Below are positions 36,305 to 45,929 of a stretch of DNA of 64,000 nucleotides, one piece after another. Position 1 is the stretch's first letter, and the number at the start of each line of letters is the position of its first letter. Source of the DNA: Nitrospirae bacterium JdFR-85 (lineage in GTDB: Bacteria > Nitrospirota > Thermodesulfovibrionia > Thermodesulfovibrionales > JdFR-85); contig MTOU01000018.1 of assembly GCA_002011745.1 (NCBI GenBank), forward strand, positions 1 to 64,000, read 5' to 3'. The position numbers and the translations under genes are program-made. The notes beneath the pieces were generated by a model. It made no database searches. It was not told the DNA's origin and was given only the letters and a program-made list of their open reading frames with translations.

Positions 36305-37141
36305 TCACTTTTTTAAAGGGACAAAACCATATTTTTCATAAATACCTTGTGCAGTATCTGACATTATAAAATCCACAAACTTCTGTGCATTAGCAGGGTT
36401 GGGAGCATTTTTAAGAACAGTAATATAATATGTTACCCTGTCTCTCTGGTCAAAATCACTACCAGGCTCTATTACCTCAACTGCAAGCCCCTGACTTTTA
36501 GCATGTTCTGCCTCTGTAGCCCAGACAGGTCCTACATCAACAGTACCTTTCATCAGCCTCAAAGGGGTTTCACGATGGTGTACCACAGTGAGTATTGTAG
36601 TGCCTTCTGCCCTTTTGTCCTCCATAATTCTCTTCACAAGTTCCTTCCCTCCCACTTTCTCATACATATCAAGTATATAATGGGTAATATTCTCCATAGC
36701 TCCTGGCTGTGAGATCCTAACCTCGTCTCTTCCAAGATCTGCCACTGTCTTTATACCAGCAGGATTACCCTTTGGTACCAAAAGTACAATTCTGTTATGA
36801 AGATAAGGATAGTATTCTTTAATAAACCCTCTCTGCTTTAGCTCTAACATTGCATCCTCAGTAACAGAGGTGTAAACATCAGGACTTCCTGTAATTACTC
36901 TCCCTCGAAATAATGCCCCACCTGCGAGAATCTGTTTTAACTCAAGCCCTGGAGGCAGTGTCTCATAGAATATCTTTCTCACTTCAGGATAGAGCCTCTG
37001 GAACTCTCCTATCAATTCCTCCATCACCATAAACTGATTACCCGCCATGAATAGCACAAGATCTGCATCCTCCATAAACTCAATATTATGGAGGTCATCC
37101 TCTCTTGAAGAGGGAATTTCTGGATAGCTCTCAGAGTTCAT
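36305..37141 (-). CDS. ModA-like solute-binding protein without signal peptide
   Basis: A 278-residue protein of the molybdate/tungstate-type binding-protein class. ADLVLFMAGNQF starts the fold; GSPDVYTSVTEDAM, VLLVPKGNPAGI and QPGAMENITHYI line the expected oxyanion pocket. The N-terminus (MNSESYPEIPSSRED) is hydrophilic with no signal peptide or lipobox. ATG 37141 has a fitting GGGAGGGG. No ABC permease or ATPase is adjacent. It may be a cytoplasmic sensor or an export signal may have been lost. Confidence 0.75.
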   Translation of the reverse strand: MNSESYPEIPSSREDDLHNIEFMEDADLVLFMAGNQFMVMEELIGEFQRLYPEVRKIFYETLPPGLELKQILAGGALFRGRVITGSPDVYTSVTEDAMLELKQRGFIKEYYPYLHNRIVLLVPKGNPAGIKTVADLGRDEVRISQPGAMENITHYILDMYEKVGGKELVKRIMEDKRAEGTTILTVVHHRETPLRLMKGTVDVGPVWATEAEHAKSQGLAVEVIEPGSDFDQRDRVTYYITVLKNAPNPANAQKFVDFIMSDTAQGIYEKYGFVPLKK

Positions 37142-37305
37142 CTTCCCCTCCCTTAATCTGAATTTCTAAAAAACTTTATTTATAATACTCCTTCCCTCGT
37201 ATATAAATCCATATCATTTAGGATCAATGCTTTTAATTGCTGATTTCTGTTATTATAAAAATGGTGGGAGTAAGAGCTAATCTAATTTAAAAGGAGCTAA
37301 CAAAA

Positions 37306-37926
37306 ATGGCAGAAAAAGAGGTCTTCCAACCACTCACATTCTGGGATAGGGTCTCGGTTGTCTTTTACAGGGCTGGTATACTCTTGAGTAGTCTATTGCT
37401 TCTTGGAGGAGGAATATTCATTGTCTTTTCTTTCGACAAAAGCACTTGGGTCACATTAGAGGTTAAGAACGAAAGGGGCTTTTTATTCTTTCTTCTCTGT
37501 TTATACCTCTCTGTAGGAATAAGTGTTGCCACCATACATCTTTATGCAAAACGTTTCAGAAGGCTGATCAGATTTCTGTATCTATCATCTGTTTTTGCCT
37601 TTCTGGTTATCCTTTTTCTCTCTACGGGACTGCCAGGTGATTTTATTATGAAAAATCCCATAGGTGCATTACTTCTAATGCCCCTGGCAGGCACTCTCGG
37701 CTTCATTGCAATGAAAGAGGCCTTCTGCTTCAGGCTCTATGAGGGCTATATGCTTGCTATTCTTCTGCCCTTTTTTGTATTTATTCTCTTTGTAAAAGTG
37801 CTGTCTCCTTCTCTAACAGGGGCATTTCTTGTATTCATTGGCCTGATTATGTGTTACTTCTGTTGGAGAAAATTTAAAATACCAATAGCCTATGATATAG
37901 GCGACAAGAGTGCATATGAGGTTTAG
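37306..37926 (+). CDS. DUF2301-like integral membrane protein
   Basis: A 206-residue protein with about six transmembrane helices. FWDRVSVVFYRAGILLSSLL, PIGALLLMPLAGTLGFIAMKE and AFCFRLYEGY are features I associate with DUF2301. The function is unknown. The gene starts a plus-strand group with a GroES-like gene 25 bases downstream. Confidence 0.65.
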   Translation: MAEKEVFQPLTFWDRVSVVFYRAGILLSSLLLLGGGIFIVFSFDKSTWVTLEVKNERGFLFFLLCLYLSVGISVATIHLYAKRFRRLIRFLYLSSVFAFLVILFLSTGLPGDFIMKNPIGALLLMPLAGTLGFIAMKEAFCFRLYEGYMLAILLPFFVFILFVKVLSPSLTGAFLVFIGLIMCYFCWRKFKIPIAYDIGDKSAYEV

Positions 37927-37951
37927 ATAATCTGGCTAAAGGACACCCTGT

Positions 37952-38314
37952 ATGAAAACAGTTAAGGAGATAATAATAGTAGGTCCCAGGGTCTTGATTG
38001 CACCTGATGAGTCTGAGGAGAGAACAGACGCAGGACTTTATCTTCCTCCTACTGTGAGGGAGAAAGAGGACGTAATGGGAGGGTTTGTTATAAAGACAGG
38101 CCCTGGATATCCAGTACCTGATATGGCTTCAGGTGCTGAGTCCTGGATGCAGAAACAACCAAACTATATTCCCCTTCAAGCAGAAGAAGGAGACTATGCA
38201 CTGTTTCTGAAAAAGGATGCTGTTGAGATAGAGTATGAGGGGAAGAGGTATCTTATAGTACCTCATTCATCCATCTTAGCACTCATAAGGACAAGTATCC
38301 AGGAAAATGAGTAA
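37952..38314 (+). CDS. GroES-like co-chaperonin family protein
   Basis: A 120-residue protein with the Cpn10 fold pattern: VGPRVLIAPDE at the start, TDAGLYLPPTVREKEDVMGG in the mobile-loop region, and DYALFLKKDAVEIEYEGKRY leading to a final ILALI. It carries an insertion (DMASGAESWMQKQPNY) and no groEL is adjacent, so it is a divergent paralogue. It overlaps the next gene by eight bases. Confidence 0.75.
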   Translation: MKTVKEIIIVGPRVLIAPDESEERTDAGLYLPPTVREKEDVMGGFVIKTGPGYPVPDMASGAESWMQKQPNYIPLQAEEGDYALFLKKDAVEIEYEGKRYLIVPHSSILALIRTSIQENE

Positions 38315-38984
38315 ACTGTCTTCTCTAAAAGAGTTCCAGTTTTTTAGAGACCTTCAAGATAAAGAACTCGATGAAATAATCCCATATATAAAGAAAGAAA
38401 AGTATCAAAAGAGACAGATCATCTTTAATGAAGGAGACCCCTCAAACTTTTTCTACATGGTTACAAAAGGGAGGGTCAAAATCACAAAGGTCTCACAGGA
38501 GGGAAGAGAACTCATTCTTGAGATTATAACACCAGGAGATTTCTTTGGAGCAGTGGCTGTGCTCAGGGGAATACCTTATCCTGCTAATGCAATTGCGATG
38601 GAGAATACAGAGGTTATAAAGATATCAAAAACAGACCTCTTCAGGATACTTGACAGATTCCCTCAGCTGATGTACTGCCTTGCAATGAGCCTTGGTGAAA
38701 GGATGCGAGGCTCACATGAAACTCTGAAGAATATTGCACTGGAAAGGGTCGAGTCAAGAATTGCATCCCTGCTTCTTAAACTCTCGGACAGGGTTGGCCA
38801 AAAGACTCCTCAGGGTGTGGTTATTGATATGAGGCTTACAAAACAGGATATAGCAGAGATGGTGGGGACAACCGTGGAAACCTCTATCAGGACAATGTCG
38901 AAATTCAAAAAAAAAGGTCTTATAAAGGAACAGAAGGGGAGGGTCATAATAACAGACCCTCAGAGATTAAGAGAACTGTTCTGA
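38307..38984 (+). CDS. Crp/Fnr-family transcription regulator
   Basis: A 225-residue regulator. The cyclic-nucleotide-binding beta barrel (about residues 15-130) has FNEGDPSNFFYMVTKG and EIITPGDFFGAVAVLRG. A long helix leads to the winged helix, with MRLTKQDIAEMVGTTVETSI as recognition element. No N-terminal FNR cysteines and no haem signature are seen, so the effector is unknown. Confidence 0.93.
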   Translation: MSKLSSLKEFQFFRDLQDKELDEIIPYIKKEKYQKRQIIFNEGDPSNFFYMVTKGRVKITKVSQEGRELILEIITPGDFFGAVAVLRGIPYPANAIAMENTEVIKISKTDLFRILDRFPQLMYCLAMSLGERMRGSHETLKNIALERVESRIASLLLKLSDRVGQKTPQGVVIDMRLTKQDIAEMVGTTVETSIRTMSKFKKKGLIKEQKGRVIITDPQRLRELF

Positions 38985-39392
38985 TCACTCTTCCTTAGAG
39001 AGCAGAATTCTTAACATTACATAGAGAAATATAATAGAGGATGCCACCTCTGCAAGGGCTGAAAGAAAGGCAACTGTTCTGTATATCTTCACCTCTGGGT
39101 TCTGTTGAGATAGAGTGTAAAATACTACCAGCCCCAGAAGTCCTATGTTAGCAAGATAGAACTGGAACTCACAAATAGTCTTATTCTTTATGAGCTTTCC
39201 TGCAAATCTCGGTAGTATATGGTATCCAACACCATATATCATCATCGTTACCCATCCAAGTAGCATCAGATGGGAGTGAACAAATCTCAGACTCAGAAAA
39301 GAGGGTGACAGAGCCATTAATACACCCAAAACAGAGGCGATACCTAAGTAGATTATGCTTACAATAATAAAGTTCTTAACAAATCTGTCCAT
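38985..39392 (-). CDS. Four-helix membrane protein resembling part of haem-copper oxidase subunit I
   Basis: A 135-residue protein with four predicted transmembrane helices. RFVHSHLMLLGWVTMMIYGV and GYHILPRFAGK recall the CcoN/NorB-type core, with candidate haem-ligand histidines. It is far too short for an oxidase. Similar stand-alone proteins occur in several anaerobes and their role is unknown. Confidence 0.65.
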   Translation of the reverse strand: MDRFVKNFIIVSIIYLGIASVLGVLMALSPSFLSLRFVHSHLMLLGWVTMMIYGVGYHILPRFAGKLIKNKTICEFQFYLANIGLLGLVVFYTLSQQNPEVKIYRTVAFLSALAEVASSIIFLYVMLRILLSKEE

Positions 39393-39497
39393 GTCTCGAG
39401 CCTCCTTCTTCTTAGATTCTGAACTGTTAAATATACTTTACCTTATATGAGGAGAGTTTGGTATGATTATTATCATATTATCAAAGGAATCTAAGGG

Positions 39498-39995
39498 ATG
39501 TTTGAAAAGAGATTATTGATTATTTTAATTTTGATTCTCAGTCTCAAAGGACCCCTTTATGGAGAAATTCTGGAGAGGGTGGTTGCCTTTGTTGACGATA
39601 TAGCAATAACACTCACTGAATTTAAGAAATACTATGCAGATGCAAAAAGGCTCTCACCAGATATAACACCTGAGGAGGCTATTCAGACTCTGATAAACAG
39701 GAATCTGCTGCTCAGAGAGGCTGAACGGTTAAGGATCAGGGGCAGAGATGATGATGACAAGATCCGCCGTTATATCGATATCAAGATACGGCTGTATATA
39801 AGGGTGAGTGATAGTGAGATAGAGAGATACTACAGAGAAAACATCAAATCCTTGAGCACAGAGCCTCTGGACAAATTAAGGAAGCATATCAAGAGGCTCC
39901 TCATAGAGAAAAAGACAAATACTCTTCTGCAGGAACATCTAAAAAAGCTGAGAGAGAAGGCCTATATCAAGATCAACTATATTCCAGCAGATTAG
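39498..39995 (+). CDS. SurA-N-like periplasmic protein without PPIase domain
   Basis: A 165-residue protein with an N-terminal signal sequence (RLLIILILILSLKGPLYG). ERVVAFVDDIAITLTEF and EEAIQTLINRNLLLREAERL match the SurA/PpiD N-terminal chaperone domain. No parvulin domain follows. It probably acts as a periplasmic chaperone. The 3' end overlaps the convergent acetyltransferase by four bases. Confidence 0.75.
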   Translation: MFEKRLLIILILILSLKGPLYGEILERVVAFVDDIAITLTEFKKYYADAKRLSPDITPEEAIQTLINRNLLLREAERLRIRGRDDDDKIRRYIDIKIRLYIRVSDSEIERYYRENIKSLSTEPLDKLRKHIKRLLIEKKTNTLLQEHLKKLREKAYIKINYIPAD

Positions 39996-40456
39996 AATAT
40001 CTCTTTAATTAAGGCATGCTCATCGCATTCTGGAAATTTATGGCACCTCAGGCAGTCACCCCATATCTTCTGTGGCAGAGTTGATTTCTCAATATCCTGA
40101 AATCCGAGGTTTCTGAAAAAATCTGGCTGATAGGTGAGGACAAACACCTTCCTGACACCAAGTGCCTTTGCCTCTCTGAGGGCCCTTCTGACCAGTTTGC
40201 TTCCTATACCCTTTCTCTGGGCATCACGATTTACTGCAAGGGAGCGTATCTCCGCAAGGTCTTCCCACAGGATATGAAGAGCACATACACCCGCAACTTT
40301 CCCATCTATCTCACATACAATATGATCACGGATATTCTCATATATTTCATTCAGTGATCGTGGCAACATCAGGTCTCTTCTTGCATAGGAATTGATAAGT
40401 TGTTGTATAGTTTTTGCATCCTGAACCATTGCCTTCCGGAATTTAATATACTCCAT
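39992..40456 (-). CDS. GNAT acetyltransferase, N-acetylglutamate synthase-like
   Basis: A 154-residue GNAT protein. The acetyl-CoA motif is VNRDAQRKGIGSKLV, followed by VFVLTYQPDFFRNLGF. Short stand-alone proteins of this type with IQQLINSYA and CLRCHKFPEC are often annotated as the N-acetyltransferase of arginine synthesis. ATG 40456 has GGAAGG upstream. It overlaps the korC 3' end. Confidence 0.8.
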   Translation of the reverse strand: MEYIKFRKAMVQDAKTIQQLINSYARRDLMLPRSLNEIYENIRDHIVCEIDGKVAGVCALHILWEDLAEIRSLAVNRDAQRKGIGSKLVRRALREAKALGVRKVFVLTYQPDFFRNLGFQDIEKSTLPQKIWGDCLRCHKFPECDEHALIKEIF

Positions 40457-41000
40457 TGTATCCTTCCTCAATAGCCCTGAAATTCTCTGAAATCTTGGAG
40501 TGATGACGTTCAGGTAAACTTCTCTTCAGTGCCTCTGCTATTGTATCCAGTGAAGCTATACCTGTGGCCTTAAGCAGTGCTCCAAAAAGTACCATATTTG
40601 CATACTTTACAGAACCTATCTCTGAAGCCTTCTCTGAGGCCCTAACCGCAATAAGGCTATAGTGTCTTGATACCTCTTTCTCATTCAGCCCACAGGAGCT
40701 CAAATCAACCAGAGAGGAATCGTATAACAGGATCCCTCCCTCTTTCAGCTTATTGATAAATCTCTTCATTGAAGGACAGTTCATAATAATAAGAATATCT
40801 GGCCTCGAGATTATGGGAGAACCTATGGGGTAATCCGAAATCACTACAGTGCAGTTGGCAGTACCTCCCCTCATCTCTGCACCATATGATGGAAACCATG
40901 TAACATTCTTGCCTGAAAGCATTGCTGTGGTAGCAATTACTCTGCCGAGAAGCAATACTCCCTGTCCTCCTGAACCTGCTATCAACAATGACTGCTCCAT
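40443..41000 (-). CDS. korC: 2-oxoacid:ferredoxin oxidoreductase gamma subunit
   Basis: A 185-residue KorC/KorG-type subunit: LLIAGSGGQGVLLLGRVIA, WFPSYGAEMRGGTANC and MVLFGALLKATG are characteristic. It works with the TPP-binding beta subunit in CoA-dependent oxidation of 2-oxoglutarate or a related 2-oxoacid. ATG 41000 overlaps the korB stop as ATGA. No alpha (korA) gene is adjacent. Confidence 0.9.
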   Translation of the reverse strand: MEQSLLIAGSGGQGVLLLGRVIATTAMLSGKNVTWFPSYGAEMRGGTANCTVVISDYPIGSPIISRPDILIIMNCPSMKRFINKLKEGGILLYDSSLVDLSSCGLNEKEVSRHYSLIAVRASEKASEIGSVKYANMVLFGALLKATGIASLDTIAEALKRSLPERHHSKISENFRAIEEGYNGVY

Positions 41001-41752
41001 CAGTTTATATCCTTCAGAACTCCCGTAGGATATACCTGTTTCATCTCTGTAGATATCCACTTAAGTGCTTCTACAGGCTTCATCCCCCAGTCTGTAGGAC
41101 AGGGTGAGAGAACCTCTAAGAATGTGAACCCTTTTCCTTTAATCTGATATTGAAGAGACTTCATCAAGAGTCTCTTTGTCTCTTTCACACCCTTTATCCC
41201 ATCTAAGGCAGTCCTTGCCACAAACACTGTACCCTTGAGCTGGGCAATAATCTCTGCCACAGGCAGGGGATATCCATGAATCTCGGGTATCCTTCCTTCT
41301 GGTGTTGTAGTAGTCTTCTGACCCAGTATGGTGGTAGGGGCCATCTGTCCCCCTGTCATTCCATAGTTTGCATTATTTATAAAAATCACTGAGAAGCACT
41401 CGCCCCTGTTGGCTGCATGAATTATCTCTGCTGTCCCTATGGAGGCAAGATCTCCATCTCCCTGATATGAGATAATCACTCTATTGGGCAACAGCCTTTT
41501 CAATGCAGTAGCTACTGCAGGAGGTCTTCCATGGGCACATTCTATAATATCGAAATTGAAATAATCATAAGCAAAAACTGCACATCCTACAGGGGCAATA
41601 CCTATGGTTTTACCCCTTATCCCGAGTTCATCCACACATTCACCAATGAGACGGTGCATAATACTATGGCCGCATCCGGGACAGAATCTAAAAGGAGTAC
41701 CTTTAAGGGAATCAGGTCTTTTGAAAACCTTTTGAATCCTTTGTTTTATCAT
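41000..41752 (-). CDS. korB: 2-oxoacid:ferredoxin oxidoreductase beta subunit (TPP-binding)
   Basis: A 250-residue beta subunit. FCPGCGHSIMHRL holds Fe-S-ligand cysteines, and YQGDGDLASIG with FINNANYGMTGGQ binds TPP-Mg. KRPDSLKGTPF near the N-terminus fits KorB. The preferred ATG 41752 overlaps the end of the upstream diguanylate cyclase by about 40 bases. The alpha subunit must be encoded elsewhere. Confidence 0.9.
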   Translation of the reverse strand: MIKQRIQKVFKRPDSLKGTPFRFCPGCGHSIMHRLIGECVDELGIRGKTIGIAPVGCAVFAYDYFNFDIIECAHGRPPAVATALKRLLPNRVIISYQGDGDLASIGTAEIIHAANRGECFSVIFINNANYGMTGGQMAPTTILGQKTTTTPEGRIPEIHGYPLPVAEIIAQLKGTVFVARTALDGIKGVKETKRLLMKSLQYQIKGKGFTFLEVLSPCPTDWGMKPVEALKWISTEMKQVYPTGVLKDIN

Positions 41753-43103
41753 AGAGATAGACTCTGCCTTTTCCTTCTGCTTTTGCCCTGTACATTGCCA
41801 TATCAGCAGCATAGAGGAGTTCCTTCTCTGATGTACCATCCTCAGGATATCCTGCAATTCCCCCGCTTATCGTTATTTTTACCTTTATAGGGATATTCCC
41901 TCCCGTGGAATTAAGAATCTCAAATGTGTGTTCATGAATCACCTGAGATATCCTCTCAGCCAGAAGGAGGGCCTCAGTTTTTGATGTTTTAGGAAGGACG
42001 ATCACAAATTCTTCACCACCATATCTTGCCACAATATCAGATTTTCTTGACTGCTTTGAAAGGATATCAGAAAACTCCTGTAGTATATAATCCCCCACCT
42101 GATGCCCATAAGTATCATTGATATATTTAAAATTGTCTATATCAAATATAACAACAGAAAACTTCTCCTCATACCGTTTCGATCTTTCAAGCTCTGTCTT
42201 TAAAGAGCTATAGAAGAATCTTACATTGTAAAGACCTGTTAAGGGATCAGTAATAGAGAGCCTTTTGGTCTCTTCAAAGAGTTTGAACTTTTCAATAATA
42301 AGAGAAACCTGATTCCCTATAAGATTGATTATCGAGGCAAGAGTAAAATCAAAAGCCCTCGGTTTTCTGCTTGCGATCAAGAGATATCCTTCTATTCTGT
42401 CAGATACCCTTAAGGCCACCACAGCCAGAAAAACCAGACCTTCCTCATCCAGAAGAGGATATCGCTTAATCTCATTCTCTTCAAGAACATACATGGGATA
42501 CTCTCTGAGAGGCAGATTCATTATTATATTCTCTACTTCTCCCTTATCAAACATCTTTATAAATCGGGGAGAGAAACCCTGCTGAGAAACCATAAAAAAA
42601 CTGTTATCTCTCAACATTATTATCATCCCAATGTCAAAATCAGTTATCATTAAAATCTTTGTGAGGAGGTCTTCAAAAAACTCTTTTGTATCCATTGAAC
42701 TTATAAATATCTCGGAAAGGGTATTAATTATCATTAGCTCTCTGTTTCTTCTAATAAGATCCTCTTCAATACTTAGAAAACGGGATATATCATAAAGGAT
42801 GATACTGAAAAACTGGCCGGTTTTATCTGGATGAACAATCACTTCATATTCTTTCTCTCCAAGAGCCACTCTATCTTTTGTCTCTTTTTTGCTCTCCTTA
42901 CATAAAAGAAACAACTTCCATATCTCTTCTGGATCTATCTCTCTTACATGTTTACCAACAAGAGGTTTATAGGAGACAAACATTTTTTCGAAGGCCTCAT
43001 TACAACTTACGATATTTCCGATATAATTTAAGATAACTAAAGGAATGCTGATTAAATTATTTATTGCCTCCTCAATCTTCTCATCAGGCAATTCTACAAC
43101 CAA
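41712..43103 (-). CDS. Diguanylate cyclase with PAS and GAF domains
   Basis: A 463-residue soluble protein. A PAS domain (about 15-120; PLVILNYIGNIVSCNEAFEK) and a GAF-like domain (about 140-290) precede a GGDEF domain with signature ARYGGEEFVI. An RKSD inhibitory site lies five residues before GGEEF, so product inhibition by c-di-GMP is expected. No EAL domain is present. The 3' end overlaps korB, an unusual pairing. Confidence 0.92.
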   Translation of the reverse strand: MVVELPDEKIEEAINNLISIPLVILNYIGNIVSCNEAFEKMFVSYKPLVGKHVREIDPEEIWKLFLLCKESKKETKDRVALGEKEYEVIVHPDKTGQFFSIILYDISRFLSIEEDLIRRNRELMIINTLSEIFISSMDTKEFFEDLLTKILMITDFDIGMIIMLRDNSFFMVSQQGFSPRFIKMFDKGEVENIIMNLPLREYPMYVLEENEIKRYPLLDEEGLVFLAVVALRVSDRIEGYLLIASRKPRAFDFTLASIINLIGNQVSLIIEKFKLFEETKRLSITDPLTGLYNVRFFYSSLKTELERSKRYEEKFSVVIFDIDNFKYINDTYGHQVGDYILQEFSDILSKQSRKSDIVARYGGEEFVIVLPKTSKTEALLLAERISQVIHEHTFEILNSTGGNIPIKVKITISGGIAGYPEDGTSEKELLYAADMAMYRAKAEGKGRVYLYDKTKDSKGFQKT

Positions 43104-43115
43104 ACCATTTACCTC

Positions 43116-44375
43116 CTACGCATTTACTTCCTCGGGTAGTGCTATCCTGCCCTTAATTGCAGAGGCTGCTGCCACAGCAGGACTCGAGAGATAGACCTCA
43201 CTCTCGGGATGTCCCATTCTTCCTACAAAATTTCGGTTGGTGGTAGAAACTGCTCTTTCTCCTTTTGCAAGTATCCCCATATGACCTCCCAGACAGGGAC
43301 CACAGGTAGGTGTAGACACCACAGCCTCTGCATCAATAAAGATCTCCAAAATTCCTTCTTTCATAGCCTGTCTGTAGATCTGCTGAGTAGCAGGTATCAC
43401 GATCATCCTTACATTTGGATTCACCTTCTTTCCTTTTATCACTTGAGCCGCCTCTCTCAGATCCTCCAGTCTTCCATTGGTACAAGAACCTATCACGACC
43501 TGATCAATAGTAATATCTGTTAGTTCCCGTGCAGGCCTCACATTGGCTGGTGAGTAAGGACAGGCTACAAGGGGTTCTATCTTTGAACAATCATATTCCT
43601 TTATTTCTACATATTCTGCATCAGGGTCTGAAGTATAGAGTTTATAGGGCCTTTTTGCTCTCTGCTTTACATACTCCTCTGTAACCTTATCAGGCACTAT
43701 GATTCCACTCTTGCCACCAGCCTCTATTGCCATATTACAGATGGTGAGTCTTGCATACATCGGTAGTTCCCTGATGGTCTCTCCCTCAAACTCCATCGCC
43801 CTGTAAAGCGCACCATCAACCCCTATATCTCCAATAGTATAAAGTATCAGATCCTTACCTCCTACCCACTTTCTTAATTTTCCATAATAAATAAACTTCA
43901 TGCTTTCAGGAACCTTGAACCAGCATTCCCCTGTGGCCATGGCAGCTGCTACATCAGTGGAACCAACACCTGTTGCAAAGGCTCCCAGTGCTCCATAGGT
44001 ACAGGTATGACTGTCAGCTCCTATAACAAGGTCTCCTGGAAGGACAAGCCCCTGCTCAGGTAGAAGGGCATGCTCTATCCCCATTCTTCCTACCTCAAAA
44101 TAAAGGCTGAGACTTTCTCTCCTTGCAAAATCCTTTACAAGCTTACATTGTTCTGCAGCTTTGATATCCTTTTGGGGGGTAAAATGGTCAGGTACAAGAG
44201 CGATCCTTTCTGGATCAAATACCCTTTTAGCACCTGTTTTCTCAAATTCCCTTATGGCAATGGGAGCAGTTATATCATTAGCAAGTATAAGGTCTACCTT
44301 TGCGTTTATTAATTCGCCTGGTGCAACCTCCTTTTTGCCTGCATGAGCAGCAAGAATCTTCTCTGTTATAGTCAT
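43116..44375 (-). CDS. leuC: 3-isopropylmalate dehydratase large subunit
   Basis: A 419-residue aconitase-family enzyme. Cluster cysteines are in [11 protein letters not shown] and [28 protein letters not shown] binds substrate. The size and sequence style are those of the shorter LeuC/HacA (archaeal-type) group. It needs a small LeuD, which is not in the window. It is in the leuA-leuC block. Confidence 0.93.
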   Translation of the reverse strand: MTITEKILAAHAGKKEVAPGELINAKVDLILANDITAPIAIREFEKTGAKRVFDPERIALVPDHFTPQKDIKAAEQCKLVKDFARRESLSLYFEVGRMGIEHALLPEQGLVLPGDLVIGADSHTCTYGALGAFATGVGSTDVAAAMATGECWFKVPESMKFIYYGKLRKWVGGKDLILYTIGDIGVDGALYRAMEFEGETIRELPMYARLTICNMAIEAGGKSGIIVPDKVTEEYVKQRAKRPYKLYTSDPDAEYVEIKEYDCSKIEPLVACPYSPANVRPARELTDITIDQVVIGSCTNGRLEDLREAAQVIKGKKVNPNVRMIVIPATQQIYRQAMKEGILEIFIDAEAVVSTPTCGPCLGGHMGILAKGERAVSTTNRNFVGRMGHPESEVYLSSPAVAAASAIKGRIALPEEVNA

Positions 44376-44395
44376 TCAAGTCCTCCATGACGAAA

Positions 44396-45922
44396 TTATA
44401 CTCCCTTCTGAGGTATTCTCTTTCTGCCTTCAAGCTTGTTCAATGCATTTATATATGCCTTTGCTGAGGCCACTATTATATCAGTATCTGAACCATACCC
44501 ACGAACAGTTCTTCCATCTTCCTCCAGGGTTACTGTAACCTCTCCCAGGGCATCTGTACCACCAGTGATACTCTTTACCTCAAACTTCTCTAAATGGCTA
44601 TCAGTCTCTGTAAGACGGGCTATTGCCCTGTAAGTGGCATCCACTGGACCATCACCTGTGGCCGTTGTCTCCTTTATCTCACCTCTGATATTCATTTTTA
44701 CTGTTGCAGTGGGTTTCATATTTGTGCCACTGGAAACTTTCAGCTCTTCAAGCTTAAACACCTCTGGAACCTTTCTAACCTCTTCAGACACAAGAGCCTC
44801 TATATCATCATCGAAGATATACTTCTTTTGATCACAGAGTTGTTTGAATCTCATAAAGGCATGGTTGAGCTCTTCATCATTGAGTTCATAGCCCAGCTCT
44901 TTCAGCCTTTCTCTGAAGGCATGTCTGCCTGAATGTTTGCCAAGGACAAGTTTACTCTGGGGTATACCCACCATCTCTGGACTCATAATCTCATATGTAG
45001 ACCTCTCCTTTAGAAATCCATCCTGGTGAATGCCTGCCTCATGGGCAAAGGCATTTGCACCTACTATGGCCTTATTGGGCTGCACAACCATGCCTGTTAT
45101 CTTTGAAACAAGCCGGCTGGTCTTGTATATCTCTTCAGTGTGTATTCTTGTGTCTGCATTGAATATCTTTGGCCTCACCTTAAGTGCCATTACTATCTCT
45201 TCCATTGCTGCATTGCCTGCTCTCTCACCTATCCCATTTATTGTACACTCCACTTGACCAGCACCCTTCATTATCGCTATCAGAGAATTGGCCACTGCAA
45301 GACCAAGGTCATTATGACAGTGAACAGATATTGTTGCCTTGTCGATGTTTGGGACCTTATTCATCAGATACTCAATCAGTTCACCAAACTCCTGTGGAAT
45401 GGCATATCCTACTGTATCAGGTATATTTACGGTCTTTGCTCCTGCCTTTATCACCTCTTCTGTAACTCTACAGAGAAAATCCCTGTCACTTCTTGTTGCA
45501 TCCTCGGCTGAAAACTCCACATCATCTGTATACTGTCTCGCCTTCTTAACTGCATGCACAGCAGCCTCAAGAACCTCTTCTCTGCTCATGCGCAGTTTGA
45601 ACTTTAAATGAATATCCGATGTAGCAATGAATGTATGGATTCGGCCTGACTCCGCAGGTTTTATCGCCTCTGCGGCCCTTTCAATATCAAGGTCCTTTGC
45701 CCTTGCGAGACCAGCAACTGTTACCCCTTTTATCTCCTCGGATATCCTTTTTACCGCCTCAAAATCACCAGGTGAGGCCACAGGGAAGCCTGCCTCAATG
45801 ATGTCCACATTCAGACGGGCCAGTTGTCTGGCCACATGAACCTTCTCATCTACATTCATTGAGGCTCCAGGGGATTGCTCTCCATCCCTGAGGGTGGTAT
45901 CAAAGATCTTTATATAACGCAT
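44396..45922 (-). CDS. leuA: 2-isopropylmalate synthase
   Basis: A 508-residue enzyme. The DRE-TIM barrel has [16 protein letters not shown], metal ligands HCHNDLG and the active-site region [14 protein letters not shown]. The C-terminal regulatory domain (about 385-495), with [14 protein letters not shown] and [19 protein letters not shown], should give leucine feedback. It condenses acetyl-CoA with 2-oxoisovalerate. It lies 20 bases upstream of leuC. Confidence 0.95.
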   Translation of the reverse strand: MRYIKIFDTTLRDGEQSPGASMNVDEKVHVARQLARLNVDIIEAGFPVASPGDFEAVKRISEEIKGVTVAGLARAKDLDIERAAEAIKPAESGRIHTFIATSDIHLKFKLRMSREEVLEAAVHAVKKARQYTDDVEFSAEDATRSDRDFLCRVTEEVIKAGAKTVNIPDTVGYAIPQEFGELIEYLMNKVPNIDKATISVHCHNDLGLAVANSLIAIMKGAGQVECTINGIGERAGNAAMEEIVMALKVRPKIFNADTRIHTEEIYKTSRLVSKITGMVVQPNKAIVGANAFAHEAGIHQDGFLKERSTYEIMSPEMVGIPQSKLVLGKHSGRHAFRERLKELGYELNDEELNHAFMRFKQLCDQKKYIFDDDIEALVSEEVRKVPEVFKLEELKVSSGTNMKPTATVKMNIRGEIKETTATGDGPVDATYRAIARLTETDSHLEKFEVKSITGGTDALGEVTVTLEEDGRTVRGYGSDTDIIVASAKAYINALNKLEGRKRIPQKGV

Positions 45923-45929
45923 TGTCCGT

